Assembly (NCBI RefSeq): GCF_022539315.1
Contig: NC_066316.1
Location: 102,480,179 to 102,544,178 of the forward strand
Length of the DNA: 64,000 nt
Reading direction: 5' to 3'
Origin: Serinus canaria
Taxonomy: Eukaryota > Chordata > Aves > Passeriformes > Fringillidae
Positions within the stretch are counted from its first letter, which is position 1. Each line of letters opens with the position of its first letter. The notes under the pieces were generated by a model. It did not search any database. It was not told the DNA's origin and was given only the letters and a program-made list of their open reading frames with translations. This document shows, piece by piece, positions 9,508-21,900 of the stretch. A program made the translations under genes and the position numbers.

Positions 9508-12500
9508 ATAATGCTGGCACTGTGTGGGAGAATGAATTCAGACCTCTGAATGTGAGACTTTTCAACAAGATTAATGTGAAGTCTCTCCAAAGGTACTGCA
9601 GGACTTTGCCAGGCAAGCCCTGTGGAGGGCTCCAAAGCTAGAAGCTAAAGACTTAAAAAAGACGGAGAGATTGGGGGACTACAGTCAAAGATTACCCAAG
9701 GATCTTCACCCAAGGGTCTTCAAAGTAGTTATGTTGGGTATTGGTGTGTCAGTGTCTCAGCAGTAAACAGCAAAGGGCAACTAGCAAGTGTTTGCCCAGC
9801 CTAGTCTGGCCCAGTGCTGCTGTGCCTGCTCCTGGCAGTATCAGGTCAAGTTTACTCATGGTCTGTAGCAACCAACATTGGCAGCCTATTGCTGTGTAAG
9901 CACCACTCAGCAAGTAGCTTCTGTTCATCTGAGATGCATATTCTGTCATTTTGCTGGGCTTGTATGTGTACTACTGTATGAAATTTGGTGGTCTGTGGCA
10001 TGAAGGAGGTTGTGCAAGTTGATAGGAGGGGTTGTTAATGTATTTAAACTCAGTGAATCACTGGGGGATTGGATTGAGTGTAGTATTTGGAGATACCTTG
10101 ACAGATCCCAGTGGCCTGTTAAAATTTGTCACTTCACTGGTGACAGTTCTAGCCACTGCCAGCTTTTGCTTTAAAGTACACTTTTTAAATTGCATTGAAT
10201 GTTTTAGTGACCTGCAACCATGTCCTTTCATTTTTGCCCTGTCTGCTCACAGAGACTCAGAGGATTATTGTAAATCAGGATTTGCATGATGCTGGCATGC
10301 AACTTGAGTCAGAAGGCTGAGCTGGTCCCAAATTCACCCTCTAGCCACATTATTGCAGTACCCACTGCTAGTAAATGAATGCAATTTTTCTTTCTTTCTA
10401 TTTCTGACTCAAAGCTTTGAATACTATTTCGTATCTTCAATTTATTTTCAGCTGACTTGATTGCTAGTTTTTTGATAAAAGAAACTACTCATATCTCTTT
10501 CTGTAGATACTGCTTCTCTAATATCCTTCCCATTTATGCTAATCAAGTAAAAATAACATGTCTTCTTATCCAGGCAGGAGGTGTGTGATGAAATATGTTG
10601 TTTAGAAAATCCAGAAATAAGTAGTGCTTATCACTACTGGTACCATTTGTTCTTCAGTCTGGATCCATTCATTCCTACTGAAGAGACATAGTTCTTGTTG
10701 ATACGTGTATCTCAAATAATATCACAGATATTTGTACATGGTGTTTCTCACTGTCTTCTTTAATTGGTTTTGTAATATTTGCCCTCATGCATGACCTTCC
10801 TCCACATCTTTTAAATAAGCTCTATGTTCAAAATCCTGTCTTTCCTGCCAGTAGTGGAGTATTTTCATCAGGAGAGATCTCAAATGAGCCACAGCAGACC
10901 TCCAGTGACAAGGGCTGCATACAGCCCACACAGAAGTGAAATCTTTAACACTTAATAGACCATTGCAGAAATAGAAAATGGCATAGGGGTAGCTGGGTTT
11001 GTTTTGTTGGCTGAAAACTCTTTTGAAGGAGAAAAGTTGCACTATGTTATAGCAATAGGTTTGTTTGTTTTTTTTTTGTTGTTGTTGTTGTTTTTCTGGT
11101 TCTGTTGGAATTGTTTAAGTTAGAAACCCTTTGAAAAGTCCCTTAGATCTCCAGTTCCTCTGAATTTCATAAAATTATTAATCTTTGTCCATCATGAATG
11201 TAAAATAAGTACCAGGGAGAGCGGGGAAAAAATTAAATCCTGCAGTTCTAAGTTTACCTTGCTATAACAGCATCTGAATAGTTCAGAAACATTGGCCAAA
11301 AGACTCTTGATACATTACAATAGATTTGATATTTTGCTTTTGTTGATTTTTTGGTGGCTTTTTTTGGTTAGTTTTGTTTTTGTTTTGGTAGGGATTTTTG
11401 GTTGTTTTTTTTTTTTTTGTTTGTTGGTTTTGATTTTGTTTTGTTTTGTTTTTTCTGTGAATTGCAGAATGTTGCAGGAGATTTTTGGACATCTAGATGA
11501 GAAAAGAATATTCTCAGTGCAGGTTAATTTTTGCTAACTCAATGACATCTGTCCTGAGCATGTGTAAACAGATTTTCCAAAGCCTCAAAACTTGGCAAAT
11601 TTAACTTCCAGAAATATGACAAAAATTGCTTTAAAGTATTAATGCAACCCAAATTATATATTTTTCCTTAGCTACATTCTAAGATAAGAAGAGCAAATTT
11701 TGCTTAAATAACTTTTTTCAGTGCAGGCTGAAATAGAGCTATAGCATATAAACTATATGTATTCTACCAACAATGTATTCACTCAAAAATAGGAGAAGTC
11801 TTTGCAGCTGAACAAGCTGTAAAATAATTGGTAGTCTAATTCTTGTGGTTTTTTTATTGCCATGGAAAAGCTTCTAAATGGCAGACCACACACTGTACAT
11901 GATTCTGATGAAAAGAAAAAGGTGAATAGTCAAATAAGTTATAGTAAAAAACATAGCATAAATTGAATTTTTTAGAGGATTTGAACACCAGTTTTATAAT
12001 ACATTGGAAAAAGATGGGCAATAGTGTGAAATATGTGAAAACTCCTATAACGTTTTTCTTGCTGACCCTCCTTATATCATGCAAAAAGATAATAATCTAT
12101 AATAGGCACAAGTTTTCCTGTAAGACACACTTGAGACAATTTTTTGTGAGTTGGTCTTATGTCATCTTGCATCAGTAGAGTTCAAATCCTGTTACCATTC
12201 CGAAATACTTCCTGTTTCCATTTGTGTAATTGTGCTGAGAATGAACATTCTCCATAGATTAAGCTATTAAAGAAAACCAAGAGAAAAAAAAAGAGACTAG
12301 ACAATTCTTATACTTAACAGAATTTTTCCAGTTGGTTCTAAAAGCTGGTAAAAAAACCCCAAAAAACCAGCAAACCAAGCAAACACCCCCCCCCCAACTA
12401 GTTAAGATTCACCTGAAATGATGCAACTAAAAGGTTTGACTCTTGGTGTAGGGCTTCAGGCCAGCATCAAGTGGGATTCTCTCCAGTAAATGAGCTATCC

Positions 12501-15500
12501 CATTCAGCTGTGCTACAAGCCATGCTACTCCTGATTACATGCACTGGGTGATAAAGCCCAGGCTGAACAGGTGCTCCATTTTGTGGTGCTTCCATATTTT
12601 GTTGCTAGTGAACACAGGAATACTCATTTGCTCCTATTTGCTAAAAGCTTACCTGGAATCAACTACTCAAGCTTGAGGAGAGAATATTTTGGTGTACAGG
12701 TGTCTGGAGACACCTTTGCCTATGCAGGATCAGTAGTTAATGATATCAGAGTTGATATGGAACACGAGAAATACAAAGCAATATTAATTTATTGCTATTA
12801 ATATTTACATAATTTAGGAAAAAATAAGACTCCTTGGTATGTCTCCTTTTCCCCAACATGTCCACTAACATCTATTCAGTATTGACTCTTGGAGAAAAAT
12901 AAGGAGGTAACAAGGTGGCTCTATGTGACTTTTTGCTGTATTTCTTCCTAATCTTCTGACACTGAATACATAATGTGAGTTTTCCACTTCAAGAGAAACA
13001 TTTTTTCTAACAGGGCTTTTTACTCCTCCGTAAGAAAGATGATCAGAGCCTTGGCAGGGATGTGCTCTGTCCCAGTGCCAGCAGAGAAGCTCCAGCCTGA
13101 TAGCAACTCAAAGCTTCTGGTCTAATGGTGATGGTGGTGCCAGCTGTTGTGTCCTCTCAGAGATAGGAATGTCCATCTCACACCACAGCAGGATTTCTTC
13201 CCTTTGCAGCAGTCAGCAGCTGCTGCCAGGAGCAGCAGTGGTGGCATTGATTCCAGCTGCTGCTGCCCAGCTGAATGCCAAGACACATAAACTGTGGGAT
13301 GTGTTAGCAACTCCTCCGTGAGGCAGTAAGATAACAAGAGAAACATTAAGAGATATTAAAGAGCAGATGATAAACCGTTTTCAGGAAACAGCATTTCTCC
13401 AGAAAAAGAGGCTGAAGTTTATCAAAGGGAAAATGTCTCCTGGAGGACTTGCCAAAGTAAATCTCTTTGATGCAAATGGTTTAAGCAAAGACTTTCACCT
13501 TAATCTACCGTGTGGTGACCTGGTCTTCTGATAAAGAGAATAATCATGGGTGTTTTCAGAATTGCTGTGGTATGCAAGCCCTCCAAACCTGAAATAAGTA
13601 CTTACACTATTCCCACTTCACCACTCTGATCTTAGTCACCTAAATTTCTCTAAAATTTAATAATACCTAATGCCTTTAAACTTTGCTGATTGAAAGGGAT
13701 TCAGTGCCTTGTAAAAGACAGATTTAAATAAATGCAATTCCTCATAAACAAGTTTCTTTCAGCTTTGCAGTTTTATTATTTTGCCTGTGCTAAAAGGGAT
13801 AACATCTTCTATACGAATGGCCCACGAAGAACTTGCCCAAAGGGTAGTACCAAATGGAGAGGAAAAGATGAGTGTGTAGCTGTTGAAATTAGTATTTTCT
13901 TCCAGATTGATCTCTCTGCTGGTTTGTCACCCTGGACAATTTCAGTTTAGTTTATTTGTGTTACAGTAGAAGTGACAATGTAGTTAAATATAGCCTCTGA
14001 AAACAAGATCTATGCCTGTTTCATTTGAATTCTACTGTTCTTTCATTAAACATTTCTTCATCTTTGCAGAGCCAAATTCTTAAAATAATAAATCAGAGAC
14101 ACCTGAAGTTCTTGCCAAGTCAAATATCTACAGTTTCTGGCAATTATGTAATTTCCAGATTTGCTACAATGGCTCTTGCTGATAAGTCAATTGTCATAAA
14201 AAGAAATGTTCCAGACCAATCTTTATTAGGGTGTCCTTCACTGATCTGTGTAAAATAATCCCCCTCCTGCCCCACTCTCTTTTAGAAAAGAGAAACATAA
14301 TTACAGCTCTTTCCCTTGCTTTGAATGACTCTTCATCATAACAATTTATATCTGGAAAATGTCACAAGAAAATGTGCAAAAGGTAAGTTTAAACCAAAGA
14401 AATCAGGCACTGCTGTTATTAATAGAGCAGCTCAAGAATGTTTCCCATGATGTGTTATAAGGGCTCTGTCTTATAATAAAATTTAACAGTGATGTATTTC
14501 CCTTGTTCTCAAGTTGATTTTGTATTAGAAGTCCAGACAAAAGCAATTTGTTGCAAAGGTTTCTGATCCAATGTCTGTATATGGAAAAGACTCAAAGGAC
14601 TTCCATGCCCATTTAAAAGCCCTTTAAAATGATTAATGGCTGAATGCATTACAAATTATCAAGTATTTCACACTGACAAAACAGAGGACTTGTCATGAGT
14701 TTTGGCCAAATTTTTCTCCCTTAGTATTTAGAGTAAAATATCTCATAAATAGTAATTTTGAGCCCCCATTCAGAGTGGTGATAAAGTAAGGGCAGATGAA
14801 ATAAAGCCCTACACCTTTTGCCCTTATTTTTTGCCTTTTTAAATGTAGCTGGTTTATATTTGAATGGATATTTGAAATCCTCATTTCCATCTCCAGTGCA
14901 AAGCATTCCCTGCATCCTTCATCATTTTGATGGCAAATGAGGAAGAACAAAATTAAATCCCAGGACTTAGATGCAAGTTCCCAATTTCTTGTCATACCTG
15001 GAAATGATTCTGGCACAATTCTGGAAAAGAAGGCTATTCCTTTCTGCACTTAAAATCTAATGATTCATTTTCCAAATCTCAATAGTTTTTCTCCTTCAGT
15101 GAAAAGGCAAAACTAGGATATATAGAAATGGGACCTATCCTAACTAAAGAAGTTGGTCAGTCTTATTCCCCATGCTGTATTTGAAATAAAGTCCTAAAAT
15201 ACTATTGTTGGTTTTGCACAAGCAGAATTGAGGAGTATTAACACAAAGCCAGACAAACAAAATCACAAACCCCATGTCTTTCAGTGGTAGTCAAAAAAGA
15301 AAACTCATTCTATTTTACTTTACTTGTAACTGCCATGTTTGTCACTGGTGGTGTTTTGGACTCCTCAGTGCTGTGATGGCCACACAGGAAAGCAGAGATC
15401 TCCTCCCATGGAGGAAGGGCAGACACAGCAGTTTGTTTGCTCTCCTGGCCGTGCTGGCATCCCCCAAAGGGGCACTGCTCACTTCAACTCTGCACAGTTC

Positions 15501-18500
15501 ATCAGCAGCCAGCACTCCCAGAGCTGGCACTGCCTGCCAGGGGTCTGCTGGCTGCCACCTCTGCCTGAACTGCCACACAGGAACACCCAGAGCCCAGTCC
15601 AAAACCTGCTGACAGCTAAGAATATGTCAAACTATAATAGCTATTACACATATTTCATGACAGTATATTTACACAACTTTATTAGGTCATTTGCTTACTT
15701 TATGCTGAGAGCTGCTACCTGTCAACAAATGTGATAAAACTGCTGATCCCATGTTTGAAATCATCAGTACCTTTTTTTGCAGTTGCAAGAGGTTTGCAGC
15801 ACACAAGGGGGGGAGCAAGGACAGAATTGTCTGCAATCTCAGAAGCGTTGTGGGGATCGCAACATGGAGGAGACTAATTAATCAAGCACAAGACATGATC
15901 AGTCTGTGTAATATCACAGAGCAAAAATGTGCACCCCTGTATTTCTGTTTATCCATTATCATAATATTTTCCAGTTTCTGTTTCTTTCTACAAAACATTG
16001 ATTTTTCATCCATTCATGTCGTGCCTCGATACTGTGCATATAATTCAATAACTCTTCTGAAGTTTGGAAGGTTTCCAACTGCCCTTGTGTCATCTTTATG
16101 AAATTTGAAAACATTAGGGTTGTACATATTATCTTTTGAAGTGATGATGTGATTCATTATCCTGCAGCTCTCATTACCCACAAGGGGCTAAGAAATTTAT
16201 ATCATATGCAAACTCAACTGTTTAGTGGTTTGTCCAGGGGCAATGCTAGGGTAAAATTAAAAATGTTGAACCTCTCTCTTCCATCTTTCATGCTCCCTGC
16301 CCTCTCTTTATTAGCAAGATCTGTGTATGGGATAAACAAACAAACCACAAAAAAATTGCTATTAGGTCTTTATAGACTTAAAGGAATATCTCACCCAACA
16401 GAAAAAAAAAAATTCAGTATTCATTCAAACTAGCTGAAATTCATCACAACGCTATTTTAGGAATTGTATGAAATAATTGTTTTCAAGCTTTCCATGATAC
16501 CAATGCCAAAAAAATATCACTTCGCCACCAATATCATTCCACCCTTTGCTAAATGTTATAGATGAGGGCTCAGTGAGTTTTCAAGGTGAGGTTCTCTGAC
16601 TGATCCCCCACCCTCTGGAGGGTCAGGGGCTGTTCTTTGGGGCTTACCCTCCAGGTGGCACTTGCTATATTCTTGTCAGTAACTCTTTTTCTGCTGGCTG
16701 AAGGTCCTTGGTTTCTTCCCAATCTTGTTGGGATGCTGGGCTGGACAGGCAGGTCCATGCTAGTAAACAATACCAGGCTGGGGAAGGACTCAGGCCTGAG
16801 CCCACGACTGCCTCTAGTGCTCTCCTGTCAGGGGCTCCTGGGCACGATGGAGCTGTGCCACACAGGGCTCTTCCAACCATACCCAGACCTGCTGCAGGGG
16901 TTCAATGGGACAGGTATTGCTTCCAGCAAGCTATTTCCCATATAGATACTCAGCTTTTGGAGGCAAGAAATGTTACCTTTGTGATCATGAGTTGTGCCCT
17001 GCCAGCAGTCCTCAGAATACAGGAATAGCCCCCAGACTGGTCTGTATTTTAGATATGCCATAGAATTTCAGTGAAGGCTGCACCCCTCTGCTGTAGGGTT
17101 GTGACTGGAAAACAGAGAAGCACATCCAGCTGAGGGAAAGGAACACAGTCCATGGTCCCTCTTCAGCTCTTCTCACATCCAAGTGCTGGAGCACAGAAGG
17201 AATTCAAACAGTCTTACCTGAGCTCAGAGATAGCAACTGGAGCAGCAAGAAAGAGGTTAAAAAGAGGAGCAGGACACAAAATTAGCAGAGTGAATACAGC
17301 AAGTCTATTAACTTCTAATAATTCTGCCTCTTTTTTTTTGAACAGGGGTATTAGGGGTATTTCCATGATATTAGTGCATCTCCCATCACTATATTCAAGT
17401 ATTAAAATATGGATTACAGTAACATTAAAATTTCCCATATGGGACCCAAGAGACCCTTTGCACTTTGCTGAATTACAGGAATGCTTTCAGTGAAGTAGAT
17501 TAATTGATGTGAATAGGGGAAAATCTACTCAAGTTTATGGCTAACACAAGCTAGACCTGATGGATGTGTGTGTGTGTAAGACTATACAGTTATCCTAGCA
17601 AGTAAAAAATTGGGTTTGCACCACAGTTATCTTTTGGGTCTGTGGAAGTGATATAAAATATCTCAGCAAAAGCAGCCTTACAGTTGCAGCAGAGCCAATA
17701 TCTTACAGCTGTGACTGTGCTAGGAGAACTGCCATCAGTGTGGTAGTAAAAAAGAAACAGGCAGGAAATAGGTTTCACATTCTGGCCAAATGTAACAGTA
17801 TGGAAAAATGTTTATGTCCTGAATCAGGACAAAGCAGTCAAAAATCTAAAAACATCATGAGCCATAAATCCAGAAGATATGGTTTTGGTTCAAATCAGCT
17901 GTAACATTTTGTTTTGGCAATTTGGAAATACTTTGGTTGTTTTCAATATATACTTTGTAATTTAAGTTGCTTATATTTCTTCATGAAATGTAATTTTGAG
18001 ACATAGAATTGTAATTTTTAGAGACAAAGTCTTCGTTACTTCAAAAAGCATTTGCAAATGCTTTTCAATCCATTTCCCAAAAACAACATTCCCCTTGAAA
18101 AAATATTGTATGAAGTAATCAATATGTTCTAATTTGAGAAGTAGAACAAAAATGATCCTGACCAATTCACTGATGTATCCATAATGACAGCAATTTTCTT
18201 TGGTAAATGAGGCTTGGAACAATTCATATAAGTTAGACTCATGTATGTGGGTGTTGCAGGACTGGCAATGATAGTTTTATATGTTTTGATAGTTTTATAA
18301 ACTCTGTCTTCATTTGCTGCATTAGATTTTTATTTATTATTTTCTGAAAGTATTGGGGATTCTTTCACCACAATCACAGCTGTCAATGAGCAGAGCTATT
18401 CCCATTAGTTAATAATGATTTTGGATTGGTTTTAGGTTTGAGCTGGACAGTTACAACACCCTAATACTATGAGAAGGTAGGTCAGATTGGAAGTAAAAAC

Positions 18501-18904
18501 TGGAATGGGAACTGTAAACATTTTGCAAAGTTGTATCCCTTTTTTGTGGCCTGTAATATTTAAGAAAAATACATCTGAGGAGGCATTTTGACAGAACTTT
18601 CTGATATATGTTCACTTTGCTCCAGAGGATGACATATTCTCTCATTAATGCATGTGCAGAACACCCACAACTCTGCACGCAAGACATTCACTGCTGTTCG
18701 CAGCAGAACTAATATTAGCTAACATAATGCCATGCATTTAACAGAGGAGAAATGATTAACAAATGTGATAACAAAGGCTGACTCTAGACAAAGAGTTTGG
18801 TCTCCTTCATGGTTGGTAGGGAGTGGTGGGTTCTCCGAGGGGACGATCCGAAGCATAAATTTCCCACTGGGGCTCTTTGGCCGAGCCAACACTACAGGAC
18901 TGAC
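9508..18904. other. Gene-free stretch with several low-complexity tracts
   Basis: No supported gene. The stretch contains a (GTT)n/T-rich tract at about 11060-11095, a T/G-rich low-complexity tract at about 11335-11455, a C10 run at 12386-12395 and a short (TG)n at about 17564-17577. Moderately GC-rich, non-CpG islands at about 15340-15610 and 16570-16930 carry overlapping open frames on both strands, which argues against any one being a real exon. I could not classify these two islands as a known repeat. Confidence 0.5.
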
Positions 18905-18961
18905 AGGTCCTTGCAGGGTCCTTGAAGGATCCTTGTAGGATCCTTGCAGGATCCTTGCAGG
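18905..18961 (+). repeat. 11-bp minisatellite, about 5 units, GGATCC-centred
   Basis: Units of the form AGGATCCTTGC are repeated about five times. The first two are variants (AGGTCCTTGC and AGGGTCCTTGA) and the last two are identical. Each full unit holds GGATCC, and one junction forms the 10-base perfect palindrome AAGGATCCTT. The flanking bases at 18830-18900 hold several CpGs, unlike the surrounding desert. Confidence 0.9.
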
Positions 18962-21900
18962 CTCAGTATATGCAGCACCATGGCCTCATTCCAGCACTTT
19001 GAGGGGAGTAGCTGTGAGTTGTGTTTCTTTCACTTGTATGTCAGTATTTCATTCCAGAGGAGATGCCAGTCCACAGGTATGGAGGATATCACATACCATT
19101 TCTGTTTATACCCTGATGGAAAACGTAGCAGGGCAAACTGCAGAGCTTTTCTTTCCCACTGTAGGGATGCACATGTTGGGATCAGGGTTGCAAGGGGCAC
19201 AATGAAGTACCCTCAGGGTATTGCAGAGTAGCCTCGTGCTCTCCAGGACCTTTAACTCGCTCAGTCAGATACAGATGAAGTATAGCATGAATTACTACTT
19301 ACTTCTGAAGTTATGCTCTGGATTTTCTGTTCCTCCAAACTCTGAAAAGCACCAGCTGTGAATCCAGATATTGTTTCTTTATCATCTGGAATAAAATCTA
19401 AGCACCATTGAGCAATGTATTGCCTCTTAATTTTGATAATGCATATCCTTTAAAATATGTTATCTCCTGGAAATAAATTATGGAATTGTTTTTTATAGAC
19501 CAGCTCTTTACTGCTGACTATGTTAAAATAAAGCTTCTCTGGAGACTGCAGATCTTTATGACCATGATCAAATCAGTGCTGACCAAACTGCTTTGGTTGA
19601 TATGGACATTTCAGACCTTTTCTTTTGTAACTATCTGGGAAATGCTTGTTTTCATACAGACATTAACAGGGTTTCTAAAGTAATACTGAAATAGTGTTCT
19701 TGTTCAGCCTAGTTTACCCCAGCATCATTTTCTCTGTATGGTCTTTTGCTGCTGAGCTATAACAACTAGAAGAAAATGACTTTGCAAAAATGGAGAGAGA
19801 ATCTTGAGGCCATTATGCTTTCTGATTCCAACTGTTATTTTATATACCTATAGAAATTATATGTTAGCTAAACCATCTGCTAAAGTCATGCACAAGCTGT
19901 TGTTTAACAGGGTCTGCAAATGATCAGATAGAGCCTCACAACCAGGTCACTCAGTCATTACAAATGCATTTCAAATAGGATAATTTGACCAGCTGAAAGA
20001 TATATAGAAGCATTTTCTGAGGAGAAAAACACAAGAAACTCTTTGCCTGTTACTAGGTTTTAACCTTGAAAATATCTCTAGAAAGAGACTGATGTCCAAA
20101 CCACAAAATACAGAGCTGGATTTTAAAATTCTTCAATTTGGGAGATCTGGTATGTAGTTTTAGTTTTACCCTGTGTTGAGGGGGAACTAATTTGTGAAAT
20201 TTAGAGCTGCATCTGGGTTTGAGTTGGAAATTAATCCAAGAATGGGGTTATTTACTTCCAAGAATTTTGGTTCAGACCCCATTTCTAATTATTGTCACAA
20301 CTGAGAAAGCACTGATCACTAATGCACGTCATTCAGGAACTCTGCACCAGCATACTTGCACAAAAGTTTCACTTTACTCAATTGGAAGCAAATGTAGTTT
20401 TTGCAGCCAGACCTGGTTTGGCCATGAGTAAAACTGCTTACAGCTCTGCAGAATGCAAAATTGGATCTTTAAGGTTAGCAGGTTAACTCCAGCAGCAGTC
20501 AAAAGGACATCACTCACCTTGGACTTTGATTAGGACAAGCTGGGTTTATGTGTCCACATTTGTATCTCTGAAAGCTTTTGATATTTTTGGTTAATTTCAG
20601 GAAGAACTACTGACCACACCAGGCTTCTACAGTTTATATGTAGGGTCTGTGTGAGAGTCCTCTTTGAGGAGAAGGCTAGAATGGGACTGTCAAAGGAATT
20701 GCCTTTATGAATAAAAACATGATGATTGAAAGAGAGCATCAGTCATTGTTAACTCTTTCTGAGGAAATGGAGAATCTATCCCTGAAATCCCAAGCCATAG
20801 AAAAGTAGATTGAATTAGCTTTGTTACTTTGAGGACCATTGTTTTGTTTTGATTTTGGGTTTTGAGGATCTTTAATATTTATGTAACTATTATGCTGTGG
20901 TTTGAAGTTTATTCTTTGCACCTCTCATGTTTCATATGATATTTTGACCAGAGAAAACACTCCTAAATCTGTACAGTGAAGTCCACTTCTTAGGACAGTA
21001 CATGACAGATCAGGAAAAGAAATATTTATTAACATCTTCCTGGGGCTCTGAACTTGTACTTGAGGATGATGCTGCCAGTGGAATTATTTATAGAAATGTG
21101 AATATATAACATATAAGCATTTTCAAGAAAAGATGCTTTAATTCATTCTGGTCTTTGAGAAAGGAGAATTCACTCATGTGAATGGCAAAGGAAATTCAAC
21201 CTGTGTGAGTAAATCTATGATTTTTGTGAAGCAAGTTATTCTATCTTACCTACTAGAAACACCTTGGGAGATAAAAATGAAGGTGGTATGTTTCAATTAA
21301 TTTTGAATGTAGTTTACCTCTTCCTTGTCAGAGGAAAACTTCCTTCTCAGTTTGAAAACTTAGCATACTTTGGGAAGAAGGCTTTAGGAATCCCCACAGT
21401 AGATCAAATCCATTGCAAATATAATCCAGTAGATAGTACCCAACACCAACCAATGACCAGAAGGAGATCCTTCAAGGGAAATTTGTTTCATCTCCTCTTT
21501 CCTCAAAGTCTCACAGGATAGATCTGTTTTAACGTAATAACTAGAGAGGGGTTTGTGACCAGATTAGTGAGGTTTAAGAAGTCATATTTATACCAATTCT
21601 GTGTAAAGGAAGAGGATGTGGTATGTTTTAAAAGGGTTAATGCTGACCTGATCCAGCCTGAGTCAATAGGGTTTATTTTACTGTTCAGAAATAGTGGAAC
21701 CACAACAAGATTGGGTTGTTTTTGAAGGCTTAACCCCAGACAGTGCAACACTCAACATGCCTACTCATTGCTCACTGCCAAGATTTCATTAAGGTTCCAG
21801 GATTTAAGGTTGGAAAAACTGCATAATATACAAGCTCTGATTAAGAAAAATTGCTTTTTTTTATTAAAGCTGAAAAATAAAGATGACCGAAATAGAATTT

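Noticed and set aside
11283..11537. Open frames on both strands around a T/G-rich tract
   Set aside because: Low-complexity translation (Phe/Val-rich or Lys/Asn/Gln-rich), not genes.
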